From positions 1 to 13,924 of the forward strand of contig CARBKU010000018.1 of the NCBI GenBank assembly GCA_948946035.1: DNA of 13,924 nucleotides, written 5' to 3'. The notes under the pieces are model-generated. The model had not been told where the DNA came from. It was given only the letters and a program-made list of their open reading frames with translations, and ran no database searches. A program made the position numbers and the translations under genes. Positions 1 to 6,685 of the stretch are shown in pieces. Source of the DNA: an uncultured Clostridia bacterium (GTDB taxonomy: Bacteria; Bacillota; Clostridia; TANB77; CAG-508). Every line of letters begins with the position of its first letter. Within the stretch, counting starts at the first letter, position 1.

Positions 1-1071
1 TTCATTTATTTCTTCTTGATATTTTTTCTCTTCTTCTACATTTCTTCTATATACTTCTACGTGATATCTCTTTTTTGTAAAACCATTTTGTGCTGTAACT
101 AAAACAGTAACTAAATTATTTCCTTCTTTTAAATTGTCTTTCCCAGAAATCTCTACAATTGCTTGTTCATTTTGAGGTACAGCAAGTATATTTATGCTCG
201 TTAAACTATTAGAAACTTCTGCCTTATAATTTATTTCGTTAATATCAAAAGGAGGATTTAGTAAAACATTTTCGATAGCTAATATTTCTAAATTTGTATT
301 TGCCAATTCTAAATTTGCTGTTTTTGTAACTTGAATAGAATATAATTTTTTTTGTGTGTTATCTTTAGCTATTACTTGAACATTTATAGTATTTGAACCT
401 TCTTTTAGAGCTGTATTTCCTGTTATTTCTACAGTTGCATCAGGATTTTCAGTAACAGTTAATACCTCTAAATCATTAATAGTATTAGGAATTGTTAAAT
501 AATATTCATAAATATCTTTATCAAATTGAGGAGTTAATCCCTCATAATTTAATCTAAATGCTTGTAAATTAGCATTACTACTATTAGAATCTGTTCCTTG
601 TTCATCTGATTTTTGTTCTAAAATACTTTCTTCTTTTCCTATTTGAACTTGTTTTTCTTCAAAATTAGTTTGTATTAATTGGCCAATTTGACTATAAAAT
701 TCTCCTTGCACAGTAAAAGTAGCTATACCATCTTCTTTTGCCTTAAATTTAAACTTTGCAAGTTCTCTATCTTTTTCTCCGCTTCCACCAGTTGTATCAT
801 ACCAAACAAAAATTATACGATTATCTATTAAATTCATATTATCTAGCTTAGATATAACTTCGAACTTTGAATTATCAAAATATAAAGAAAAATTAAACGC
901 AGCTGTTTTAGCATCTTTTAAATTAACTGTTATTTCAATTTCTTCTCCCTTTTCTACTGTATCTCTAGTGCTTTCTAAATACACTGTGCCTGTTTTTGTT
1001 GCATAACTTAAATTAAAACAAAAATATACCATTAATATTATAATAAATACTATAATAATCTTGTTTTTCAA
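1..1071 (-). CDS. Secreted cohesin-domain protein with two cadherin-like domains (partial, 3' end off the window)
   Basis: The reading frame is open from a TTG start at 1069-1071 to the window edge, giving 357 residues without a stop. The start is chosen because AAGGAGG sits 9 bases upstream and the first ~24 residues form a signal peptide (MKNK, then a long hydrophobic run ending near SYA). Residues ~27-147 look like a cohesin domain: beta-rich, with an FSLYFDNSKFEV strand and a WYDTTGG...FKFKAKED stretch that closely matches the cohesin-like domain of the LPKTG protein at 4474-5544. Residues ~148-166 are a Ser/Asn/Gln-rich linker. Residues ~167-249 and ~255-341 are two similar units resembling the Cadherin-like beta-sandwich family, each with an LKEG(S/N)N turn and a closing (Y)xIxVTK/YHVEVY strand. 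The end becomes charged (EEEKKYQEE). The likely role is a surface scaffold binding a dockerin, with the preceding dockerin-bearing glucosaminidase as obvious partner. The membrane or wall anchor, if any, lies outside the window. Confidence 0.8.
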   Translation of the reverse strand, partial: MKNKIIIVFIIILMVYFCFNLSYATKTGTVYLESTRDTVEKGEEIEITVNLKDAKTAAFNFSLYFDNSKFEVISKLDNMNLIDNRIIFVWYDTTGGSGEKDRELAKFKFKAKEDGIATFTVQGEFYSQIGQLIQTNFEEKQVQIGKEESILEQKSDEQGTDSNSSNANLQAFRLNYEGLTPQFDKDIYEYYLTIPNTINDLEVLTVTENPDATVEITGNTALKEGSNTINVQVIAKDNTQKKLYSIQVTKTANLELANTNLEILAIENVLLNPPFDINEINYKAEVSNSLTSINILAVPQNEQAIVEISGKDNLKEGNNLVTVLVTAQNGFTKKRYHVEVYRRNVEEEKKYQEEINE

Positions 1072-1080
1072 ATTAATTTT

Positions 1081-1087
1081 CCTCCTT
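1081..1087 (-). promoter_or_regulatory. Ribosome binding site deciding a TTG start
   Basis: AAGGAGG on the minus strand lies 9 bases before the TTG at 1069-1071. The next in-frame ATG would cut the signal peptide in half, so this site supports the TTG start. Confidence 0.75.
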
Positions 1088-1099
1088 ATATTTATTTCA

Positions 1100-1346
1100 A
1101 CAATTGCCATTAGTGACAGAGAATTTTTCAATTTTAATATGTTTTAAATAGTGCGAGAAGGTTTATAATTCTATTTTTTAGGAATGACTCCAGGGTAACC
1201 GTTCAAAAATTCTTAGAAAAGTTTTAAAAACTTTTCTTTAGAATTTTTAGAATGGGGCAATGACAAAAAAATATAATTATAAACCTTTGGGAGCGAGTAG
1301 TTGATATGAATTATTGCCAAAATTCTCTGTGACCAATGGCAATTGT
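1100..1346. repeat. Nested ~247-bp palindrome, MITE-like element or large intergenic hairpin
   Basis: Three nested pairs of inverted arms are visible. The outer arms 1100-1127 and 1319-1346 match at 26 of 28 positions (acaattgccatt...agaatttt). The middle arms are about 1158-1180 and 1265-1287 (aaggtttataatt core). The central hairpin pairs 1205-1225 with 1226-1248 (aaaaattct...gaaaagtttt), with one bulge and almost no loop. The element fills the gap between the glucosaminidase stop and the next gene's ribosome site and contains no convincing ORF. The size, non-coding content and terminal inverted repeats fit a MITE; in RNA it would fold into one long hairpin that could slow or stop transcription before the cohesin-cadherin gene. 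I could not settle a target-site duplication. Confidence 0.7.
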
Positions 1347-1362
1347 TTATATGAATCATTGC
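1304..1362. repeat. Short direct repeat flanking the right arm of the palindrome
   Basis: atatgaattattgc (1304-1317) and atatgaatcattgc (1349-1362) match at 13 of 14 bases and bracket the right terminal arm of the palindrome. The second copy contains the stop codon of the glucosaminidase gene. It may be a local duplication linked to insertion of the element. Confidence 0.5.
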
Positions 1363-3611
1363 TCTATAATTTGTAATCCTAAAATGTGTCTTTGTATTAA
1401 TAATAAATCTAAAGAAGTTGGCTTTTTACCATTTTTATTTATATTACATGCTTTTCTATAAATTTCTTCTAATGGTTCTATTTCTAAAATATGACGTTGT
1501 AAAACCAGTAAATCTACACTATTTATTAATCCATCACCATTACTGTCACCATAAATAATTATTTTATATTGTCTTATTAATTGTCCATTTTCTTTAACTC
1601 TAATCTTGCTTCCTGTTCCTATAATATCTGTTTCTTTTAAAACTTCATTCCTATTATTAACAATTTCTATTTCCAAGTCTGTTGTGATTTTTCCTTTAAT
1701 ATCTGCTACTGTATTATTGTTATAGTCTATTCCACTAACTTCTAAACTATTAACAGTTAAAGAACTATCAAAATGAATTTCAGAATCATCCATTGGTCTT
1801 ACTACATATAATATACATTCAGCTTTTATATTAGGATTTTCTTTTGAACTTGCTATTAAATTTGTACTTCCTTCTTTATATGCATTTATAATTCCATTTT
1901 CTTGAATTGTTGCTACTTCTGTATTTGTGCTACTATATAAAATTGTTTTTTCATCTGCATCGTCAGGTTCTATAATTCCATTAATCTGGAATGTATCTCC
2001 TACCTGCATAAAAATTTCGCTTTGATCTAATTTTATTCTTGTTACTGGACTATATACTGTAATTTCTATGTCGTTTTTAACATTGTTTTCTTCTGCTTTT
2101 ACTGTAATAGTTGTTTTTCCAGAACTAATTGCCTGTATATTTCCTTTATCATCAACTGTTGCAACTCTTGTGTTTCTTGAAGTATATATAATTTTGTGAC
2201 TAGTTGCTTCTTGTGGAGATATTGTTATTTGTAATTGTTTTTTATCTCCTTTTTTTAAAGTAGTATTATCTAAGCTAATATCAATTTTTTCAATTTGTAC
2301 AGATGGTAATTCTGCTACATATATTTGATAAATATAACCAATTATTCCATTCTCTAATATTACTTGGTCCCATCTTTCTCCTGATTGTTTACCTTTTGCT
2401 ATTATTGTCATTTTAGTTTGGTTACTTATAGTAGTAATTATTTCATAAGATGTAGATGGACCTGTACGCACATTTACATTATTTCCACTGCAATAAGCTT
2501 TTGTATTTTCTTGTTTAAAGTCATTTGAATTTATATTTGGATTTTGTGTTGGAATTGTTGGCATATTATTATAAACTGGAATTACAAAAGTCATTGCTGT
2601 ATCTAATAAACCACTTTTTTGATAACCATTATATATTGACTTTGCTTCACTATATGGTGCAAGAACATTTGTCATATATTGATGCGTAAATAGTGTTCCT
2701 TTTCTATCATCATTTACATCAAACTTTTGCAAGTAAATTGTATTTTGACCTACATTTATATAACTTGAACCAATAAATATAGCTCCTCCAGTAATTGCTT
2801 TTTCTTTAGTGTTCCATGGAATCAAATATTTATCTTTAGTAGCCTGACTTGCACCTTTTCCGTCTTTTGCATACTGAAGTCCTTTTTTTATTGCTCCCAT
2901 TGGCTCTGCTGAACTAGTTGCACCAATGTTATAAAAGTTATAATATCCTTCATATCCTGCTACTTTTCCACTAATAGAACTATGTGATAAAAATGGTCCT
3001 ACTTCTTGTTTTATACGAGATGCTAAATGATAAGGACTTACTTTTGAAGTTTGTCCACCTCTTAATATTAAATCTGAGTATTTTTCGTTCATATTTATCG
3101 TGTTACCATTAGCATTAAAATAAGATACTTTTGTATTATAAAATTCTGTTCCATATAATATTTTTTCAATACCATTTAAGTTATTTGTATGTGATTCATA
3201 AGATAATGCCTCAAATTGAAAAAGACGGCCCTCATTTAAGAAATTTCTTGGATCCATACAAAACTCTACAGCTTGCCTAGAACTATCTACCCATCCACTG
3301 TCTATTTCTACATTATATTGTCCTGGTGTAGTATTTTTCCAACTGTCCTGATAATTTTTTGGAACTAAATTTTTACCATATATATTTTCTTGGTTTATAA
3401 CATAATTCCAATCTAAATTCGTATATAATGCTCTAAATTTCCAATTTGGATGTTTTTTAGCTAATTCTTTTAGATATGGTTGGTAATTACTAGGAAAATT
3501 TTCTATGCCATCTTTTTTTTCAGATGCTGAAACTTGAAAATATAAAAATAAACTAATAGAAATTAGTATAAATAAAATTCCTATAAAAATATATTTTCTT
3601 GATTTTTTCAT
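1356..3611 (-). CDS. Secreted endo-beta-N-acetylglucosaminidase (autolysin) with SH3, two Ig-like and dockerin domains
   Basis: This 751-aa protein is a predicted peptidoglycan hydrolase cutting the glycan strand. An N-terminal membrane/signal segment lies at ~7-28. A region typical of clostridial LytD-like glucosaminidases follows (FPSNYQPYL, HPNWKF and LDW at ~39-68), then the catalytic domain at ~110-330 with a candidate catalytic Glu203 in RIKQEVGPF and the YNFYNIGA motif. A bacterial SH3 domain spans ~371-434 (NVRTGPSTSYE), and two Big_2-type Ig-like domains ~439-520 and ~522-604. A small beta module (~610-686, ending in GTGSKIRV) leads into a type I dockerin at 688-746. The first dockerin calcium loop is canonical (D689, N691, D693, D700); the second, N723-D735, has Asn in place of Asp and one extra residue. 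Both dockerin helices contain QRHIL. The start has GAAAGGA upstream, and the sortase stop is only 13 bases before it, so the two are probably co-translated. Product confidence is high; the exact bond cut is inferred from the family. Confidence 0.9.
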   Translation of the reverse strand: MKKSRKYIFIGILFILISISLFLYFQVSASEKKDGIENFPSNYQPYLKELAKKHPNWKFRALYTNLDWNYVINQENIYGKNLVPKNYQDSWKNTTPGQYNVEIDSGWVDSSRQAVEFCMDPRNFLNEGRLFQFEALSYESHTNNLNGIEKILYGTEFYNTKVSYFNANGNTINMNEKYSDLILRGGQTSKVSPYHLASRIKQEVGPFLSHSSISGKVAGYEGYYNFYNIGATSSAEPMGAIKKGLQYAKDGKGASQATKDKYLIPWNTKEKAITGGAIFIGSSYINVGQNTIYLQKFDVNDDRKGTLFTHQYMTNVLAPYSEAKSIYNGYQKSGLLDTAMTFVIPVYNNMPTIPTQNPNINSNDFKQENTKAYCSGNNVNVRTGPSTSYEIITTISNQTKMTIIAKGKQSGERWDQVILENGIIGYIYQIYVAELPSVQIEKIDISLDNTTLKKGDKKQLQITISPQEATSHKIIYTSRNTRVATVDDKGNIQAISSGKTTITVKAEENNVKNDIEITVYSPVTRIKLDQSEIFMQVGDTFQINGIIEPDDADEKTILYSSTNTEVATIQENGIINAYKEGSTNLIASSKENPNIKAECILYVVRPMDDSEIHFDSSLTVNSLEVSGIDYNNNTVADIKGKITTDLEIEIVNNRNEVLKETDIIGTGSKIRVKENGQLIRQYKIIIYGDSNGDGLINSVDLLVLQRHILEIEPLEEIYRKACNINKNGKKPTSLDLLLIQRHILGLQIIEQ

Positions 3612-3624
3612 TTTTATTTTCCTT

Positions 3625-4287
3625 TCATTCTTTCCATTCTCTTGCTTTTACAATAATTCTCATTTTAGAATCACTTGTACAAGTAATAAGTGTTACTTCT
3701 CTTTTTCCATTTGTTTTTTGGGATAAACATTTTACATCTTCTGGCAATACTGTATATATGTCATAAATTTCATATTCAACTTTTCCTATATTATTATCAG
3801 AAATAGTAAATCTGTTTCCTATTTGTAACTTTTTTAAATTTCTAAACATATTGTTATTTTTAAAGTTATGACCTGCTACACAAAAATTGCCTATTTCATT
3901 TGGATTTGCTCCCCAAAATTTTGTTACAGATATATTTAATGCTTGTGTAGAATAGTTTTTTAAAATATATGTTTCTAACTCGATTGCTGGAATTTCTAAT
4001 TTTGCAAGTACATCGTATCCTCTGTATTCTTTTATAATTTCTTCTTTTGAATATCTTTCTGCTTCTTTTATTTCTTCTTTTATTAGACTTTCATTTGTTT
4101 CTTTTTCTTTCTCTTCGTCTTTTTTATTTTCTCTATACATCATACTTATATTGTTAGTTTGATATTTAGCTTGCTTTTTTTCCATATTTTTTTCTTTATA
4201 TTCTTCTATTCCTAACCCCACTACAATTAATATAGTTATACTTATTATTATAAAATTGATGTACTTTGTTTTTTTTCTATCTTTCAT
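3625..4287 (-). CDS. Sortase (cysteine transpeptidase)
   Basis: A 220-aa membrane-anchored sortase, which joins proteins with an LPXTG-like signal to cell-wall peptides. After a basic N-terminus there is one transmembrane helix (~9-26), then a Glu/Lys-rich stalk (~30-85) and the sortase barrel. The catalytic residues are visible: His140 in AGHNFKNN, Cys203 in TLITCT and Arg210 in KMRIIV. Total length is in the normal range. I place the start at the ATG at 4285-4287 because AGAGGAG lies 6 bases before it; a longer in-frame TTG reading starting at 4335 has no ribosome site and overlaps a likely promoter. The class (B- or D-like) is uncertain. The gene sits between the LPKTG cohesin protein and the dockerin glucosaminidase, so its natural substrate is probably that LPKTG protein. 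Confidence 0.9.
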   Translation of the reverse strand: MKDRKKTKYINFIIISITILIVVGLGIEEYKEKNMEKKQAKYQTNNISMMYRENKKDEEKEKETNESLIKEEIKEAERYSKEEIIKEYRGYDVLAKLEIPAIELETYILKNYSTQALNISVTKFWGANPNEIGNFCVAGHNFKNNNMFRNLKKLQIGNRFTISDNNIGKVEYEIYDIYTVLPEDVKCLSQKTNGKREVTLITCTSDSKMRIIVKAREWKE

Positions 4288-4293
4288 TAGTTT

Positions 4294-4300
4294 CTCCTCT
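4294..4300 (-). promoter_or_regulatory. Ribosome binding site fixing the sortase start
   Basis: AGAGGAG on the minus strand is 6 bases before the ATG at 4285-4287. It rules in this ATG over an upstream TTG that would add 16 residues. Confidence 0.75.
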
Positions 4301-4306
4301 TTATGT

Positions 4307-4335
4307 AATAAAATTTTTTGAAAATTGTTTGTCAA
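4307..4335 (-). promoter_or_regulatory. Weak candidate sigma-A promoter before the sortase
   Basis: A perfect -35 TTGACA (4330-4335) is followed after 17 bases by a poor -10, TTTATT (4307-4312). Transcription would begin only about a dozen bases before the sortase ATG, giving a very short leader. The rest of the gap up to 4473 shows no clear terminator, riboswitch or small gene, so read-through from the LPKTG gene is equally possible. Confidence 0.3.
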
Positions 4336-4473
4336 TATTTACTTTTTTAAATTTACTCAATCTAAATTTTTGTGTTACTACTTTGCCTTGGGCATATTTG
4401 CAATTAAACTAGTAAATGTTTAAAATAAATATTAACAAAAAATTTTCAAAGTAATTTTATTCTTATAATTGTT

Positions 4474-5544
4474 TTATTTTTTTCTATTGTAATAAATGTA
4501 GCTACTAATTAAAGCAATTAAAACTATTATTATTGTAGCAACATATGCATTGCTACCTGTTTTTGGCAATACCTTTGGAGTTTCTTCAGTTATAACCTCT
4601 TCCTCACTTGGAGTTACTGGTTCTTCTGTTGTTCCACCTGGCTCAGTTGTTTCTGGAGTCTCTGGAGTTGTTGTTGCAGGTGGCTCTGGAGTTGTAGCTT
4701 TTTCTGCTACAGAAACTTTTATTGTATTTTCAGCTATTACTGTATCTGAATTATCTCTATCTATTAATTTTAGAGTTATATTATAATCTCCTACAGCACT
4801 AAAAGTTGCTTTTGTTTGTAAAACTTGTGAAACATCTTTTCCACCAATTTTATATCCTTGTGCGTCTCCCCAACCACTTTGTATAATATCGTGTTCTAAT
4901 CCTGCATCATCAGTTGCAATTAATTTAACTGTATCTTCTGTAGTAGGTGTTGTTGCTTCTGCAATTAATCTTGCATGTTCATAATAATGTCCCATGGGTG
5001 AAGAATAAGAAAGAGTCATTGCTTTTTCTTCTCCTTTTATAACATCACCTGTGTATTCTAATTTTAAAGTATAATTTTCATATTCAGGTTCTACTGTCAC
5101 ATTTTTCACTATTGGTGTAGTGATGTCATCATATGTTACAGATGCATCTGCATTTGCTAATCCTTCAGCAGTTATTGTAAATTCAGTTGGATTAGATGTT
5201 GTAATATCTGCTTTTGCCTTAAAAGTTACACTCATATTAGTTCTTGGATTTGTTCCCCCTGTAGCATCATGATATACTACTTTTACTTTATCTGTTGTAT
5301 CATTAGCTGTTCCACCTTCTGCTGATACATATTCAAAGATATTTTTGTCATATGAAACATCAAATGTATATGCTCCTAAAGATTGCCCAAATTCAATATT
5401 TACTTTTACCTCTTCTTCTGGTCTTACAGTTGTTTTGTCTAATTGTATATCTATTGCATCTAATGTAGCTGCATAACTGTTTCCCGTAAAAATAAGTAAA
5501 GATACTATTGCCATTATAGTAAAAATACTAATTATTTTTTTCAT
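4474..5544 (-). CDS. LPKTG cell-wall-anchored protein with a cohesin-like domain
   Basis: A 356-aa surface protein. It has a signal peptide (~1-25, ending SYA), a cohesin-like beta domain at ~28-152 (GAYTFDVSYDKNIFEYVS; VYHDATGG; VTFKAKAD), a second beta-rich domain of unknown family at ~155-279, a Thr/Pro/Glu-rich wall-spanning linker at ~284-325, and a complete sorting signal: LPKTG at 326-330, a hydrophobic helix and an RKK tail. The cohesin-like part shares the YxDxTGG and FKAKxD patterns with the protein at 1-1071, which supports homology inside the locus. GGAGGA precedes the ATG by a good distance. A strong terminator upstream isolates the gene from the mutS side, so it probably starts the surface-cassette transcription unit. 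Sorting by the adjacent sortase and binding of the dockerin enzyme are inferences from context. Confidence 0.85.
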   Translation of the reverse strand: MKKIISIFTIMAIVSLLIFTGNSYAATLDAIDIQLDKTTVRPEEEVKVNIEFGQSLGAYTFDVSYDKNIFEYVSAEGGTANDTTDKVKVVYHDATGGTNPRTNMSVTFKAKADITTSNPTEFTITAEGLANADASVTYDDITTPIVKNVTVEPEYENYTLKLEYTGDVIKGEEKAMTLSYSSPMGHYYEHARLIAEATTPTTEDTVKLIATDDAGLEHDIIQSGWGDAQGYKIGGKDVSQVLQTKATFSAVGDYNITLKLIDRDNSDTVIAENTIKVSVAEKATTPEPPATTTPETPETTEPGGTTEEPVTPSEEEVITEETPKVLPKTGSNAYVATIIIVLIALISSYIYYNRKK

Positions 5545-5650
5545 TTTAAAATTCCTCCTTTTTTGTTTTATATTTTTTATTATGTTAAATTTTTTTTCAA
5601 TTATGTAAAACTATTTTTTACAATTTTTTCTTTAAATTTTATATACTACA

Positions 5651-5691
5651 AAAAAGAGCATAATAGAAATCTTTTCTATTATGCTCTTTTT
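5651..5691. terminator. Strong rho-independent terminator, possibly bidirectional
   Basis: A 19-bp perfect stem (5651-5669 with 5673-5691; core agagcataatagaaa) closes a 3-base loop. T-runs end the stem on both strands. It lies downstream of the coiled-coil gene and separates the mutS block from the surface cassette. Confidence 0.9.
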
Positions 5692-5777
5692 TGTTTATCT
5701 CTTTCATTACCTTTGTCTAAGCCTAATATTTGTAGTGCATACATATTTATCCTATATTATTCACCTACAAAATATGT

Positions 5778-6443
5778 TTATCTTACTTCTCCATTTTCCT
5801 TTTGGGCATTCTTTTTTTCATACTCTTCTAGCATTTTGTCAACTTCTTTTTGTTGATTTGCGGTAGTGTTCAATGGTTTTACATGAACCATTCCTTTCGC
5901 CCACAAAAGGTTATTTATCAATCGATAACATTTACCTAATGTTGATTCTTCTATTGCTCTTTGGAATATTTGTTGTTTTTTCCTTAGAATTAGCACCTGT
6001 AATTTTTTCTCTAATTCTTCAAATTCTTGTCTTTTCGTTAATATTTCTTGGTCATCTGTTTCATAATCAGTACTCATCTGTTTTATTTCTTCTACTGAAA
6101 AGTTCTTACTTTCATAATATTTAATTGCTTCTTCCCTTGCTTCTCTTATTGCTACTTCTAATAGTGCTCTTTCTTGTTCTCCAATACTTTTTCCTTTTTC
6201 TTTTACTATTGCTAATAGTTCTTCTTTTTGTTTTTCAAGACTTTTTCCATTGTTTACTAATTGCATTAATTCATCATTTTGTTCTTCATTTTGTCCTTTC
6301 GAACTTTTTCCTTGTTTAGCACTCTCAAACATTGCATCAGCTTGGTTTTGTGTGTATTGCTTAGATATTTCGTCTAGTCTAGCTTGTTCTTCTGGACTTA
6401 ATACAACTCCACCATTTTCTTTATTTTTTCTTATATTTCCCAT
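5778..6443 (-). CDS. Hypothetical charged, coiled-coil protein
   Basis: A 221-aa protein I do not recognise. It has no signal peptide and no membrane segment, so it is probably cytoplasmic. It is very rich in Glu, Lys and Gln; heptad-like stretches at ~66-112 and ~133-168 suggest long helices or coiled coil. The N-terminus (~14-65) is polar and low in complexity. A more ordered patch at ~168-192 (STLGKCYRLINNLLWAKGMVHVKP) carries the only Cys and Trp and may be the functional core. The ATG has AAGGAGG at good spacing and starts 25 bases after the end of the mutS tail, so it probably shares the mutS transcript; the hairpin at 5651-5691 ends the unit. Some phage and plasmid helper proteins have this composition, but nothing here proves it. 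Confidence 0.7.
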   Translation of the reverse strand: MGNIRKNKENGGVVLSPEEQARLDEISKQYTQNQADAMFESAKQGKSSKGQNEEQNDELMQLVNNGKSLEKQKEELLAIVKEKGKSIGEQERALLEVAIREAREEAIKYYESKNFSVEEIKQMSTDYETDDQEILTKRQEFEELEKKLQVLILRKKQQIFQRAIEESTLGKCYRLINNLLWAKGMVHVKPLNTTANQQKEVDKMLEEYEKKNAQKENGEVR

Positions 6444-6468
6444 ATTTTATATCCTCCTTAAAAATATA

Positions 6469-6684
6469 TTATTTAATTTTTTCTTTTATTCTTACTAAAG
6501 TATTTAAAGCATCAATTGGTGTCAATTCATTTAAATTAATTTTATCAACCTCATGTGCAATTTCTGCTAATTTATAATTATACATATCACATTGGCCTTC
6601 CACCTCCTTTCTTTTCTCTTGTTTTTTTTGTGACTTACTATTTATAATATTTTTTCTTTCTAAAGAAATTAATATTTCATTTGC
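6469..6684 (-). pseudogene. mutS: Out-of-frame C-terminal tail of mutS
   Basis: Continuing past the mutS stop in the shifted frame gives 71 residues, starting ANEILISLERK and ending with INLNELTPIDALNTL...KIK and a TAA at 6469-6471. This is the familiar MutS C-terminal end: the helix after the ATPase domain, a variable linker, then the DLNxLTPxxAL clamp-interaction and tetramerisation tail. A single extra G in ctcggtaaagc (minus strand, about 6689-6690) separates it from the main frame; removing it would give an 872-aa MutS. It has no convincing start of its own. Confidence 0.85.
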
Positions 6685-6685
6685 T

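Noticed and set aside
1100..1346. CRISPR array
   Set aside because: The repeats are inverted and nested, not evenly spaced direct repeats; no cas genes are nearby.
4336..4473. Possible riboswitch or leader between the LPKTG gene and the sortase (TACTA...TTGC...GCAA...TAGTA)
   Set aside because: Only short 4-5 bp pairings and no match to a riboswitch core that I know, including the c-di-GMP motif.
5563..6498. Several plus-strand ORFs opposite the coiled-coil gene
   Set aside because: Low-complexity Leu/Phe readings opposite a gene with a good start site and composition; no ribosome sites.
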